Below, in pieces: positions 44,462 to 52,695 of a DNA stretch of 64,000 nucleotides; position 1 is the stretch's first letter, and the number at the start of each line of letters is the position of its first letter. Location of the stretch: positions 1 through 64,000 of the forward strand of contig NZ_RWKW01000056.1 of assembly GCF_003970795.1 (NCBI RefSeq), written 5' to 3'. A program made the position numbers and the translations under genes. The notes beneath the pieces were generated by a model, which was given only the letters and a program-made list of their open reading frames with translations, was not told the DNA's origin and searched no databases. This DNA comes from Aquibium carbonis (GTDB lineage: Bacteria; Pseudomonadota; Alphaproteobacteria; Rhizobiales; Rhizobiaceae).

Positions 44462-46572
44462 GATTGCCCCCAGTAGGACCGCTTTGCGGTCCAGGTTTCG
44501 TCGACGCCGTCCAGCTTCAGCCTTCCGACGCGGTTGTTGAGGATGCCGCCGATGTAGAGGTGACCTTTGTGCTCGCGCATCGACGTGATCATCGGATGGT
44601 TGTCGCCGCTTCGGTCCCACAAGGTCTCGATCACCCGTCCGGACTCGTCGAAGCGAAGCACGCAGCCGGTGTTGATGTTGGGGAACAGCCATTCGTCCGG
44701 CGCGACCCGCCGCGCCATGCGCCGACGGAAGCCGGGCATCTTCAGTGCAAGATCCAGCGCCGGGGTCCGAATGCCGACCAGCGCAAGCCAGTAGGTCCCG
44801 TCAGAGGCGCGGTTGATGTTGTCGGGGTAGCCCGGCAAGTCCCCTATGACGGTCTCGACCGTTCCCTTCTTCGGACCGTCGAACCAGTAGCGGCTGACAC
44901 GGCAAGCCCAGGTCTCGGCAAACAGGAACGACTGGCCATCGTGCACCATGCAGATGCCGTTGGGGAAAACCAGGTTCTTGAGCACCGTGCGCGTCGTGCC
45001 CGTGTTCGGGTCGAAGCAGATGATGCGTCCGTTGCCGCGCGATTCCAGGCAGTCGACCGGCCATTCGTGCATTTCGTAGCGCACCGTGGCTTCGCTGAAG
45101 AACACCCGGCCGTCAGGGGCGATATCGAGGTCGTCAGCCAGTCGAAGGCGTGAATCGTCGATGACGGAGAACCAGGAGCGGTTGGTTTCGTCGGTGAGCT
45201 TCTGAATCTCACGGTCCATCGTCACCCGGTAGAGGCCCATTCCGCCGATGCAGACCACAAGCGACCCGTCCCTGGCGAACGCCATGCCGAGCGGCCGGCC
45301 GCCGACATGGGCGAACACCTCCTGCTGGTCGTAGTCGGGAGCGAGGAAGCGCACGATGTCGCCGGTGCGGTTGCCGACGTAGATGTTGTCGTTGGCGTCG
45401 AGAATGACGTCTTCCGGGCCGTCGATGCGATCAAGCCCGATCGCCTCGACCGGGCGCAGCCGGTCATTGAGCGCGTAAGGCGACGCACCGTCGGTGGCTG
45501 GCGCTGCCGGCAGAGCTGAATAGGTCGGCGAGACATAGACCTTCGACAGGAATTTCTGGCGGTTCTTCAGCCAGCGGACGTCGATCATCACCGCTCCGAG
45601 CAGCACGAGGCCGAGCAGCAGCGAGCTCCCGCCGCTGGTGATGCCGATGCGGACGAGGCTGTTGACCATGATCATCACGGTCACCGAACCGATGACCGCC
45701 TTGGCCGCCGATCCACGGCCGCCGCCGAGGCTGTTTCCGCCAAGGACGGCGGCCGTGAGCGCGGCGATCTCGAGGCCGATGCCGATGTCGGCGCCTGCCG
45801 CCCCAAGCCGTGAGGCAAACAGCACGCCCGCGAGCGCGGCGAGCGTTCCAGAGACGACATAGGTGGCGCAGATGACCCGGCGGACCGGTATGCCGACATT
45901 GTGGGCCGACCGCCGCGAGCCGCCGACGGCGAGAACATGCCACCCCGCCCTGGTACGGCTGAGCACCAGATGCAGGACGATGGCCACGCCGATCGTCAGC
46001 ACCACGCTGAACGGCAGCCCGAGAACATAGCCTTCGCCGAAGAAGAACCAGAAATCGGAGTCTGGAAAGACCGCGGCAATCGCCACGGCATATTTGAGCA
46101 GGATCATGTCGACGACGGCGCGCACGATGATCAACGTGACCAGCGTGGTCAGGAAGGCGCGCAGACGCAGAAAGCCGACGAGCAGGCCGTTCACGAGGCC
46201 CACGGCAGCACCGCAGGCCATGGTGAACAGCACGACCAGCGGCACCGGAAGTTCGGCAACATGCATCAGCGTCAACGCGACGATGTTGCCGAGCGCGAAG
46301 ATGGAGCCCACCGAAAGGTCGATGCCGCCCGCGACCATGACGATCGTCAGCGCCATGACGATGAGACCGAATTCGCCCCACTGGCGCATCAGGTTGGATA
46401 CGCTGGCCGCGCCGAAGAAGTCGGGGATCAGCGAGCCGAACACCGCCATGACGCAGGCCAGGATCAGCAGCGGGATCGCGTTGTCGACCCAGCGCTTGGT
46501 GAGTATCTCGCCGAGAAGGTGATCGGGCACGAGGCGATAGCGCCAGCGCACGATGCTGTCTGATAGCGTCAT
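44458..46572 (-). CDS. ABC permease (RbsC type) fused to a strictosidine-synthase-like beta-propeller
   Basis: 704 residues. Residues ~1-350 are a complete RbsC-type permease with about nine membrane helices and the family motifs AGGIDLSVGSIFALG, LRAFLTTLVTL and TAAVLGGNSLGGG. After a short linker (~350-385), residues ~385-704 form a six-blade-like propeller (GPEDVILDANDNIYVGN, GRPLGMAFARDG, LPGYPDNINRASDG, GHLYIGGILNNRVGRL) of the SMP-30/strictosidine synthase group. The frame is uninterrupted across the junction, so this is a real fusion. By the topology of related permeases the C-terminus should face the cytoplasm, so the propeller could act on the substrate as it enters. Confidence 0.9.
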   Translation of the reverse strand: MTLSDSIVRWRYRLVPDHLLGEILTKRWVDNAIPLLILACVMAVFGSLIPDFFGAASVSNLMRQWGEFGLIVMALTIVMVAGGIDLSVGSIFALGNIVALTLMHVAELPVPLVVLFTMACGAAVGLVNGLLVGFLRLRAFLTTLVTLIIVRAVVDMILLKYAVAIAAVFPDSDFWFFFGEGYVLGLPFSVVLTIGVAIVLHLVLSRTRAGWHVLAVGGSRRSAHNVGIPVRRVICATYVVSGTLAALAGVLFASRLGAAGADIGIGLEIAALTAAVLGGNSLGGGRGSAAKAVIGSVTVMIMVNSLVRIGITSGGSSLLLGLVLLGAVMIDVRWLKNRQKFLSKVYVSPTYSALPAAPATDGASPYALNDRLRPVEAIGLDRIDGPEDVILDANDNIYVGNRTGDIVRFLAPDYDQQEVFAHVGGRPLGMAFARDGSLVVCIGGMGLYRVTMDREIQKLTDETNRSWFSVIDDSRLRLADDLDIAPDGRVFFSEATVRYEMHEWPVDCLESRGNGRIICFDPNTGTTRTVLKNLVFPNGICMVHDGQSFLFAETWACRVSRYWFDGPKKGTVETVIGDLPGYPDNINRASDGTYWLALVGIRTPALDLALKMPGFRRRMARRVAPDEWLFPNINTGCVLRFDESGRVIETLWDRSGDNHPMITSMREHKGHLYIGGILNNRVGRLKLDGVDETWTAKRSYWGQS

Positions 46573-46597
46573 TGTCGATGCTCTGTTGGATGAGGAT

Positions 46598-46628
46598 GGC
46601 GCGGACGGCCGCGACGGCCGCCCGCGCC
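46598..46628 (-). terminator. Strong hairpin behind the binding-protein gene
   Basis: GGCGCGGACGGCC (46598-46610) and GGCCGCCCGCGCC (46616-46628) form a 13-bp stem with one G-U type pair and a 5-nt loop, 12 nt after the binding-protein stop on the minus strand. There is no T-run. This position is classic for elements that protect the abundant binding-protein message while lowering expression of the permease genes behind it. Confidence 0.6.
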
Positions 46629-46639
46629 GCTGCGACGGA

Positions 46640-47638
46640 TCAGCCGTTGCTCGGCATGTCCCAGCACGAGGCCGCGGTCATGTTGTCCTTGGTGAGGAAG
46701 TCGAGCGGCGTGAACAGCGTGGTCTTGGTGGTGCCCGGCGCCTGACCGTGCTGCAGCAGGTGCTTGATCATGGTCGCCATGTCACGCGCCTGTCCCGGCA
46801 CGAAGTAGACGACGGATTCGGAGAAGGTGCCGTTGGCGAGGTTGTCGCAGACCATGCGGTTGCCGCCGCCCTGGGTCAGCAGATAGACGTCCTTGCCGGA
46901 CTCCTTGATGGCGGCCGCCGTTCCGATGTCCATGACATCCCAGAAGCCGGTGATGGCGCAGAGGTCCGGGTGCTGCTGGATGACGGTGGCGGCGATGTTC
47001 TTGGCCTTGGTCGAATCCCAGTCGGCCGCCTGGTTGGAGACCAGCTTGATCTCCGGATGCTGCGACAGGACATTGTTGATGCCCTGCATCTGGTAGATGC
47101 TCGCGGCGGCGGTCAGCACGCCCTGGGTGATCGCCACCTTGCCGCTCTTGCCCTTGTCTGGCGAACACACGTCGACGAGGCGCTGCCCGATCTGCTCGCC
47201 CATGCCGACATAGTCGGCGCCGACGAAGACGTCCGTCGAGTAACTGGAACGCATGTTGACCTGCACGACGTAGATGCCCGCCTCCTCGGCCCGCTTGAGC
47301 AACCGCGCATAGGACTGAACGTCGGGATTGTGGACCACGATCACATCCGGCTTCTCCGAGATCAGCGCGGTGATGGCCTGTGCGCCGGCGTCGGTGTTCC
47401 AGTTCGGGTCGCGGATGTCGAAGGTGACGCCAAGCGGCTCGAGCGCATCCCTGAGCCCGGCCGCCCAGCCTTCGGTCAGGTCGAACCCCATCGCCACCGG
47501 CACATAGGCGACGCGCTTGCCGGCGAAGGCATCGTAATAGGGCGCGCGTGTCGGGTCGTTGATGCCCTCCTGCGCGAGCGCGGAACCGGCGCCGAGCGCG
47601 ACGGCTGCAGAAACGAGCAAAGTCCTGAACAGTCTCAT
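46640..47638 (-). CDS. Periplasmic sugar-type ABC substrate-binding protein
   Basis: 332 residues. The signal peptide LFRTLLVSAAVALGAGSALA is cleaved before QEGIND. The remainder is a type I (ribose/galactose-binding) periplasmic fold: KRVAYVPVAMGFDLTEGWAAGL at the start, then ISEKPDVIVVHNPDVQ, and Asp/Asn-rich hinge segments such as CAITGFWDVMDIG. It binds the unknown substrate for the importer. Second gene of the cluster, 25 nt after the first permease gene. Confidence 0.92.
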   Translation of the reverse strand: MRLFRTLLVSAAVALGAGSALAQEGINDPTRAPYYDAFAGKRVAYVPVAMGFDLTEGWAAGLRDALEPLGVTFDIRDPNWNTDAGAQAITALISEKPDVIVVHNPDVQSYARLLKRAEEAGIYVVQVNMRSSYSTDVFVGADYVGMGEQIGQRLVDVCSPDKGKSGKVAITQGVLTAAASIYQMQGINNVLSQHPEIKLVSNQAADWDSTKAKNIAATVIQQHPDLCAITGFWDVMDIGTAAAIKESGKDVYLLTQGGGNRMVCDNLANGTFSESVVYFVPGQARDMATMIKHLLQHGQAPGTTKTTLFTPLDFLTKDNMTAASCWDMPSNG

Positions 47639-47663
47639 GGTTTTCCTCCCAGTGAGTGTGAAG

Positions 47664-48644
47664 CTAAATGTCCCCTTGTTGGGCGGTCTGCTCGTCTCGG
47701 GGATTGACGATCGTGTCGATGACGATGGCCGTCAGCAGCAGCGCACCCTTGACGACGTTCTGGACCGTGTACTGGATGTCCATGATCGTCATGCCGTTGA
47801 GAAGGATGCCGATCAGCAGCGTGCCGACGATGACGTTGCGGATGCCGCCCTTCCCGCCCGACAGTCCGATGCCGCCGAGCACCACCACGAGGATGACGTC
47901 GTAGACGTAGGTCGAGAGCGCGAGGCGCGTGTTCATGCTGGCAACGGAGGCCGCGGTGACGATGCCGGCCAGATAGCCGATCAGCGCCGACATCACATAT
48001 TGCTGGACGACGATCGGCCTGACCGGAATGCCGGTGATTCGCGCGGCCAGGATGTTGTCGCCGACCGCCCGCACATAACGCCCCGATTTCGCGTAGCGCA
48101 GGAACAGGTAGCCGGCGAGACACACCGCGGCGAAGATGAAGATCGGAACCGGCACGCCCAGCAACGTCCCCTGGCCGAGCCAAAGCAGCGAATTCGCGCG
48201 CTCGGGCATGTAGGCGACGTCGAGTGAAAACAGGAAGTATCGACCGAAACCGTAGATCAGCGTCCCCATCGCCAGCGTGGCGAAGATGGCCGGTATCTCG
48301 GCATAGGCGACGAGCCATCCGTTGATGGCGCCCACGATCAGACTGAAGGCGAGGCCGATCAGCATCGCCTGCGCGATCGGCATGCCGCCGCCGATCAGAT
48401 TGAGCGTCCAGGCGACCGAGATCGCCATCAGGGCGACCAGCGACAGGTCGATCCCGCGGCCGATGACGACGAGCCCCATCGCGACGCCCAGAATGCCGAG
48501 GATGGAAACGCTGCGAACGAGGTTCAGCACGTTGTTCGTGGTGAGGAAGCCCGGCAGCGCGAGCGCGAAACCGGCGCACAGCAACAGCGCCAGTCCGAAG
48601 ACGATCTGCTCCTGGCTCAAGCGGCCCATGGACGACATACGCAA
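47664..48644 (-). CDS. ABC transporter permease (RbsC type)
   Basis: 326 residues with about nine membrane helices and RbsC-type motifs: IGRGIDLSLVALMAIS, AYAEIPAIFATLAMGTLIYG, VRAVGDNILAARITGIPV, VVLGGIGLSGGKGG. First gene of the leftward cluster. An ATG at 48629 (MGRLSQ) is an alternative start. With the permease of the fusion protein it would form the heterodimeric channel. Confidence 0.92.
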   Translation of the reverse strand: MRMSSMGRLSQEQIVFGLALLLCAGFALALPGFLTTNNVLNLVRSVSILGILGVAMGLVVIGRGIDLSLVALMAISVAWTLNLIGGGMPIAQAMLIGLAFSLIVGAINGWLVAYAEIPAIFATLAMGTLIYGFGRYFLFSLDVAYMPERANSLLWLGQGTLLGVPVPIFIFAAVCLAGYLFLRYAKSGRYVRAVGDNILAARITGIPVRPIVVQQYVMSALIGYLAGIVTAASVASMNTRLALSTYVYDVILVVVLGGIGLSGGKGGIRNVIVGTLLIGILLNGMTIMDIQYTVQNVVKGALLLTAIVIDTIVNPRDEQTAQQGDI

Positions 48645-48875
48645 CGATCCTCCCCCGAGCGCACCAAACTCTTCCCTGTGCGATCGGAGGTCAGACTAGC
48701 GAGGCTGACGGAAGGGCGCTTTCGTGAGCATGCAGGACTTTTTCTCGAGAGCGCACTCGCTCGGACGGCGCTGGACGAGCGTCCGGGCCGGGACTAATGT
48801 CACACATTCACGCGGGAGAGAGCGTGAGGGGGAATGGCCCGCCTGGCGGGCGCATGGCCGCGGGTGGAGGAGCCC

Positions 48876-49820
48876 ATGGACCTGATCTTTTCGACTGACG
48901 ACTACGCGCCGTCAGCGCGCTACGCCGCATGGCGCGACGCCATATGCGACGTCTATGTGAATGTCGACGTGAAGGCGACGGATCCCGCCCACTATCGCGG
49001 CTTCATTCGCGAGGCGAAGTTCGGCGAGGTCGCGCTGACCGACATCCTGCTGTCCGAGCAGCGCATACGCCGCAACAGGCGCCACATCTCGCGGCTGGAC
49101 AAGGAATGCTACTACCTGCAACTCATTCACAAGGGCAGCATCAGCGTGCTGCAGCGGGGCGAACACCACAAGTCGAACGCGGCGCGCGGCGCGGTTTTTT
49201 GCGCAGCGGAGCAGTACGAGCTCTACGGCCATGGCGAGGTTCGATCGTTCTATCTCGAGATTCCGCGCGACGAATTCGCCCAGAGATTCCCGCGCGAGCG
49301 GATCCCGGTCTCCGCCTCGCTGAACACGACCCAAGGGTTGGGTCGCATCGCGACGGAGTTCTGCGCGTCGCTGGCCACCGAAGGCTCGCGGCTGGAGGAA
49401 GGCGTTCGCGCCGGTCTCGGCAACCAGCTGATGGACCTGCTCGCCTTTTCGCTGTTGACGTCGGAAGGCGACATGCCGGCTGCGGAGGGCTCCGTGAAGC
49501 GGGCGCGACTGCGCTCGGTGCAGAACTGGATCGAGGCGCATCTGGCTGACCCCACCCTGACGCTGGAAAGGATCGCCACCGCCAACGGCATGTCGCTGCG
49601 CTACCTTCACGTCCTGTTCGAAAGCGATGAGATGTCGGCATCCGAATGGGTGTGGAACCGTCGTCTTCAACTCGCCTATGATCGCCTGACCCTCGGCGAC
49701 GGCCGCACCATTACGTCCATCGCCTACGACCACGGCTTCAACAGCTCAGCACATTTCTCGACCCTGTTCCGGCGCAAGTACGGCATTTCCCCGCGCGACA
49801 TCCGGGGGCTCAAGTCGTAG
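48876..49820 (+). CDS. AraC family transcriptional regulator
   Basis: 314 residues from the ATG at 48876, which has GGAGGAG upstream; an earlier in-frame ATG at 48834 has none. The N-terminal half is a cupin-like AraC ligand domain (FSTDDYAPSARYAAWRDAICD, YYLQLIHKGSISVLQRGEHH). The C-terminal half is a double helix-turn-helix (LTLERIATANGMSLRYLHVLF and ITSIAYDHGFNSSAHFSTLF, then the RRKYGISPRDIR end typical of the family). Divergent from the importer/CoA-ligase cluster across a 231-nt gap, hence its probable regulator. Confidence 0.9.
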   Translation: MDLIFSTDDYAPSARYAAWRDAICDVYVNVDVKATDPAHYRGFIREAKFGEVALTDILLSEQRIRRNRRHISRLDKECYYLQLIHKGSISVLQRGEHHKSNAARGAVFCAAEQYELYGHGEVRSFYLEIPRDEFAQRFPRERIPVSASLNTTQGLGRIATEFCASLATEGSRLEEGVRAGLGNQLMDLLAFSLLTSEGDMPAAEGSVKRARLRSVQNWIEAHLADPTLTLERIATANGMSLRYLHVLFESDEMSASEWVWNRRLQLAYDRLTLGDGRTITSIAYDHGFNSSAHFSTLFRRKYGISPRDIRGLKS

Positions 49821-50013
49821 CGCCCCGGGAGCGTCATGCCACGAGCAGCCGAGGCCGCCCGACGTCGGATGGATATCCATGCGATCCTCGAAGAGCGCGC
49901 GTCCGTCGTTCGCCCCGGCTTCAACGGCACCATCCCGATCATCGCACGCAATGTCGGCAACAAAACGCAACACATCGCCGAAGGTACCCCCTTAGCCCCG
50001 CCGCGTGATTGAC

Positions 50014-50021
50014 GTACCTCA
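50014..50021. promoter_or_regulatory. Half-site of the LacI operator upstream of the lacI gene
   Basis: GTACCTCA at 50014-50021, 36 nt before the lacI start, equals one arm of the perfect palindrome at 51215-51232. The other arm is degenerate (TGATTGAC before it). It may be a weaker autoregulatory site. Confidence 0.4.
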
Positions 50022-50056
50022 CAAACTTCCGGATAGAGTGCGGTCAGAGGTCTTTC

Positions 50057-51085
50057 ATGTCACGTCCGACGGTCAACGATATTGCCAAGGCGGCGGGCGT
50101 CAGCCTCGCCACGGTGGACCGTGTCCTCAACCAGCGGCCCGGCGTGACGGAAAAGACGGTCGGCCGGGTCAACGCCGCGATCGACCAGCTCGGCTACGTA
50201 CGCGACGTGACGGCGGCCAACCTTGCCCGCCAACGACGCTATCGCATGACCTTCGTCCTGCCGGAAACGCCGGTCCTTTTCGTCGGCACGTTGCGCGAGG
50301 CGATCGCCGAAGCGGTGCGTGGTTCGGCCTCGGATCGGACGGACGTGCGCATCGTCACGTTCCCCGCCGACAACCCGCACGCGCTCGTGCGCGCCTTGCG
50401 CACCATCTCGCGCGCCAACACCGACGGCATGGCGATCTTCGCGCCCGAGACGCCGCATGTTCGCGACGCGATCGCGCGGCTGAAGGCCGATGGAGTACCG
50501 ATCGTGGCGCTGGTCTCGGATCTGCCCAACACCGACCGGGACCATTTCGTCGGCATCGACAACGTCGCGGCGGGCCGCACCGCCGGTCTCCTGATGGGGA
50601 AGTTCCATGGCCGCCAGCCCGGCGCGGTCATGGTTCTCGTCAGTTCGATGCAGGCCCGCGACAACGTCGAACGCCGTCTTGGCTTCGACCGGATCATGGC
50701 CGAGCGGTTTCCGCGCATCGAGGTGCTGCCCTCCATCGAGGGGCACGACAATGATGACGTCACGGCCAGGGTGGTCAACGCGGTCCTGGACAACCGGCCC
50801 GACATCACCGGCATCTACTCGATCGGTCATGGCAGCCGTGCGCTGCTCGATCTGCTGCGGGCCCGCATGGCTCCCGGCACCCTGTCCGTCGTCGCGCACG
50901 AACTGACGAAGGTGACGAGGGACGCCCTGAAGACCGGAATGTTCGACGCCGTCATCAGCCAGAACGTCGGTCACATCGTCCGCAGCGCGATCCGCGTCCT
51001 GCGGGCCAAGAGCGACGGAGTGGGCATCGTGCCGTCCCAGGAGCGCATCCGCATCGAGATCGTGGTGCAGGAGAACCTGCCCTGA
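50057..51085 (+). CDS. LacI family transcriptional repressor
   Basis: 342 residues from the ATG at 50057 (CAGAGG 6-9 nt before it). The N-terminal helix-turn-helix is VNDIAKAAGVSLATVDRVLN, with the hinge VTAANLARQ. A periplasmic-binding-protein-like effector domain of the LacI/ribose type follows (FVGIDNVAAGRTAGLLMG, ITGIYSIGHGSRALLDLLR). It precedes the ABC/kinase operon, whose promoter contains a perfect palindrome that is the likely operator. The inducer is probably the transported polyol or a phosphorylated product. Confidence 0.93.
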   Translation: MSRPTVNDIAKAAGVSLATVDRVLNQRPGVTEKTVGRVNAAIDQLGYVRDVTAANLARQRRYRMTFVLPETPVLFVGTLREAIAEAVRGSASDRTDVRIVTFPADNPHALVRALRTISRANTDGMAIFAPETPHVRDAIARLKADGVPIVALVSDLPNTDRDHFVGIDNVAAGRTAGLLMGKFHGRQPGAVMVLVSSMQARDNVERRLGFDRIMAERFPRIEVLPSIEGHDNDDVTARVVNAVLDNRPDITGIYSIGHGSRALLDLLRARMAPGTLSVVAHELTKVTRDALKTGMFDAVISQNVGHIVRSAIRVLRAKSDGVGIVPSQERIRIEIVVQENLP

Positions 51086-51124
51086 GCCCGACCCACTCGA
51101 AAAGCCGCCTTCTTGGGTGGGCTC
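51084..51124 (+). terminator. Hairpin at the end of lacI
   Basis: GAGCCC-G-ACCCA (51084-51095) pairs with TGGGT-GGGCTC (51114-51124), an 11-bp stem with one bulged base and an 18-nt loop, overlapping the lacI stop codon. No T-run follows. It would separate lacI from the downstream operon. Confidence 0.4.
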
Positions 51125-51209
51125 CATCCAGGCCTCTCGTCCCCCACCCGTAACATCCCGCCCCCGGATCATGGTCGATCACGAACGCGGAATTCGGATT
51201 TGAAGACGA

Positions 51210-51238
51210 TTGACATGAGGTACGTACCTCATTTAGCT
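51210..51238 (+). promoter_or_regulatory. Promoter with LacI operator of the polyol ABC operon
   Basis: A consensus -35 TTGACA (51210-51215) and a weak -10 TTAGCT (51233-51238) are spaced 17 bp apart. The spacer is filled by the perfect 18-bp palindrome ATGAGGTACGTACCTCAT (51215-51232), so a repressor bound there would block RNA polymerase directly. The central CG-containing palindrome is typical of LacI-family sites. Confidence 0.8.
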
Positions 51239-51279
51239 TCCCTTACGTCGGCGCTCGGCGCCATTCGGGAGGATCGATC

Positions 51280-52605
51280 ATGAGACGTGCCCATCTGGCG
51301 GCCACAGCCGCCTTGTCGATTACGGCTGCCTTTTCCACATCCCAGGCGCAGGCGGCCGACCTCACCCTGTGCTGGGCCGCCTGGGACCCGGCCAACGCTC
51401 TGGTGGAACTGTCCAAGGACTTCGAGGCGCAGTCCGGCCACTCGATGAAGTTCGAGTTCGTGCCCTGGCCCAACTTCGCCGACCGCATGCTCAACGAACT
51501 GAACTCGGGCGGCAAGCTCTGCGACCTGATGATCGGCGACAGCCAGTGGATCGGCGGTTCGGCCGAGAACGGCCACTACGTCAAGCTCAACGACTTCTTC
51601 GATGCCAACGACATCACGATGAGCGACTTCATCGACGCCACGGTGACGGGCTATTCGGAATGGCCGAAGAACACGCCGAATTACTGGGCCCTGCCCGCCT
51701 TCGGCGACGTCGTCGGCTGGACCTATCGCAAGGACTGGTTCGAGAAGCCGGAACTGCAAGCGGAGTTCAAGGAGAAGTACGGTCGCGATCTCGGCGTGCC
51801 GGCGACACTCGCCGAACTGAAGGACATTGCCGAGTTCTTCCAAGGCCGCGAGGTTGACGGAAAGACGGTCTACGGCGCCTCGATCTACACCGAGCGCGGC
51901 TCGGAAGGCATCACCATGGGCGCCATGAACGCGCTCTACAGCTACGGCTTCAAATACGAGAACCCGGACAAGCCCTACGACATGGAAGGCTTCGTCAACT
52001 CGCCGGGCGCCGTCGCCGGCCTCGAATATTACAAGGCGCTCTACGACTGCTGCACCCCGCCCGGCTCGTCGAACGGCTACATGTCGGAAGGCATCGACGC
52101 GTTCAAGTCGGGCCAGGTGGCGTTGCAGATGAACTTCGCCTTCACCTGGCCGGGCTTCGAGAGCGACGCGAACGTCGGCGGCGGCAAGACCGGCTACTTC
52201 GTCAACCCGGCTGGCCCCGACGGGGAGCAGTTCGCCCAGCTCGGCGGCCAGGGCATCTCGGTCGTCTCCTACTCGTCGCAGCAGGAGGCCGCGCTCGAAT
52301 ACATCAAGTGGTTCGCCCAGCCGGAGGTACAGGCCAAGTGGTGGGCCATGGGCGGTTTCTCCTGCCTGAAGTCCGTGACGCTCGATCCGGCCTTCCCGCA
52401 GAGCCAGCCCTATGCGCAGACCTTCCTCGACTCCATGGCCGTGGTGAAGGACTTCTGGGCCGAGCCGAGCTATGCGACCCTGTTGCAGGCCACCCAGCGC
52501 CGCTTCCACGACTATGTCGTCGCCGGCAACGGCACGGCAAAGGAAGCGCTCGACGGCCTCGTGCGCGACTGGACCGAGACCTTCGAGGACGACGGCAAGC
52601 TCTAG
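51280..52605 (+). CDS. Carbohydrate ABC transporter substrate-binding protein (family 1)
   Basis: 441 residues. The signal peptide RRAHLAATAALSITAAFSTSQAQA is cleaved before ADLTL. The rest is a family 1 extracellular solute-binding protein (MalE/UgpB-like): AAWDPANALVELSKDFEAQSGH, DLMIGDSQWIGGSAENGHYVKL, TWPGFESD. First gene of the LacI-controlled operon; GGGAGGATC is the ribosome site. The following DUF1801, dual-ATPase and dihydroxyacetone kinase genes suggest a polyol or triose ligand; the exact one is unknown. Confidence 0.93.
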   Translation: MRRAHLAATAALSITAAFSTSQAQAADLTLCWAAWDPANALVELSKDFEAQSGHSMKFEFVPWPNFADRMLNELNSGGKLCDLMIGDSQWIGGSAENGHYVKLNDFFDANDITMSDFIDATVTGYSEWPKNTPNYWALPAFGDVVGWTYRKDWFEKPELQAEFKEKYGRDLGVPATLAELKDIAEFFQGREVDGKTVYGASIYTERGSEGITMGAMNALYSYGFKYENPDKPYDMEGFVNSPGAVAGLEYYKALYDCCTPPGSSNGYMSEGIDAFKSGQVALQMNFAFTWPGFESDANVGGGKTGYFVNPAGPDGEQFAQLGGQGISVVSYSSQQEAALEYIKWFAQPEVQAKWWAMGGFSCLKSVTLDPAFPQSQPYAQTFLDSMAVVKDFWAEPSYATLLQATQRRFHDYVVAGNGTAKEALDGLVRDWTETFEDDGKL

Positions 52606-52630
52606 CCATCAGCCTTCAAAGAGCGACAAT

Positions 52631-52661
52631 CCCAGGGCGGGGCCGGCTGGCTTCGCCCGGG
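52631..52661 (+). terminator. Hairpin behind the second binding-protein gene
   Basis: CCC-A-GGGCG (52631-52639) pairs with CGCCC-GGG (52654-52661), an 8-bp stem with a bulged A; an inner GCC/GGC pairing extends it. It lies 26 nt after the binding-protein stop and before the permease genes, the same position as the hairpin in the other ABC cluster. Confidence 0.45.
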
Positions 52662-52695
52662 CATCCGGCAAATTTGCATCAGCAGGCCTGGCGTC

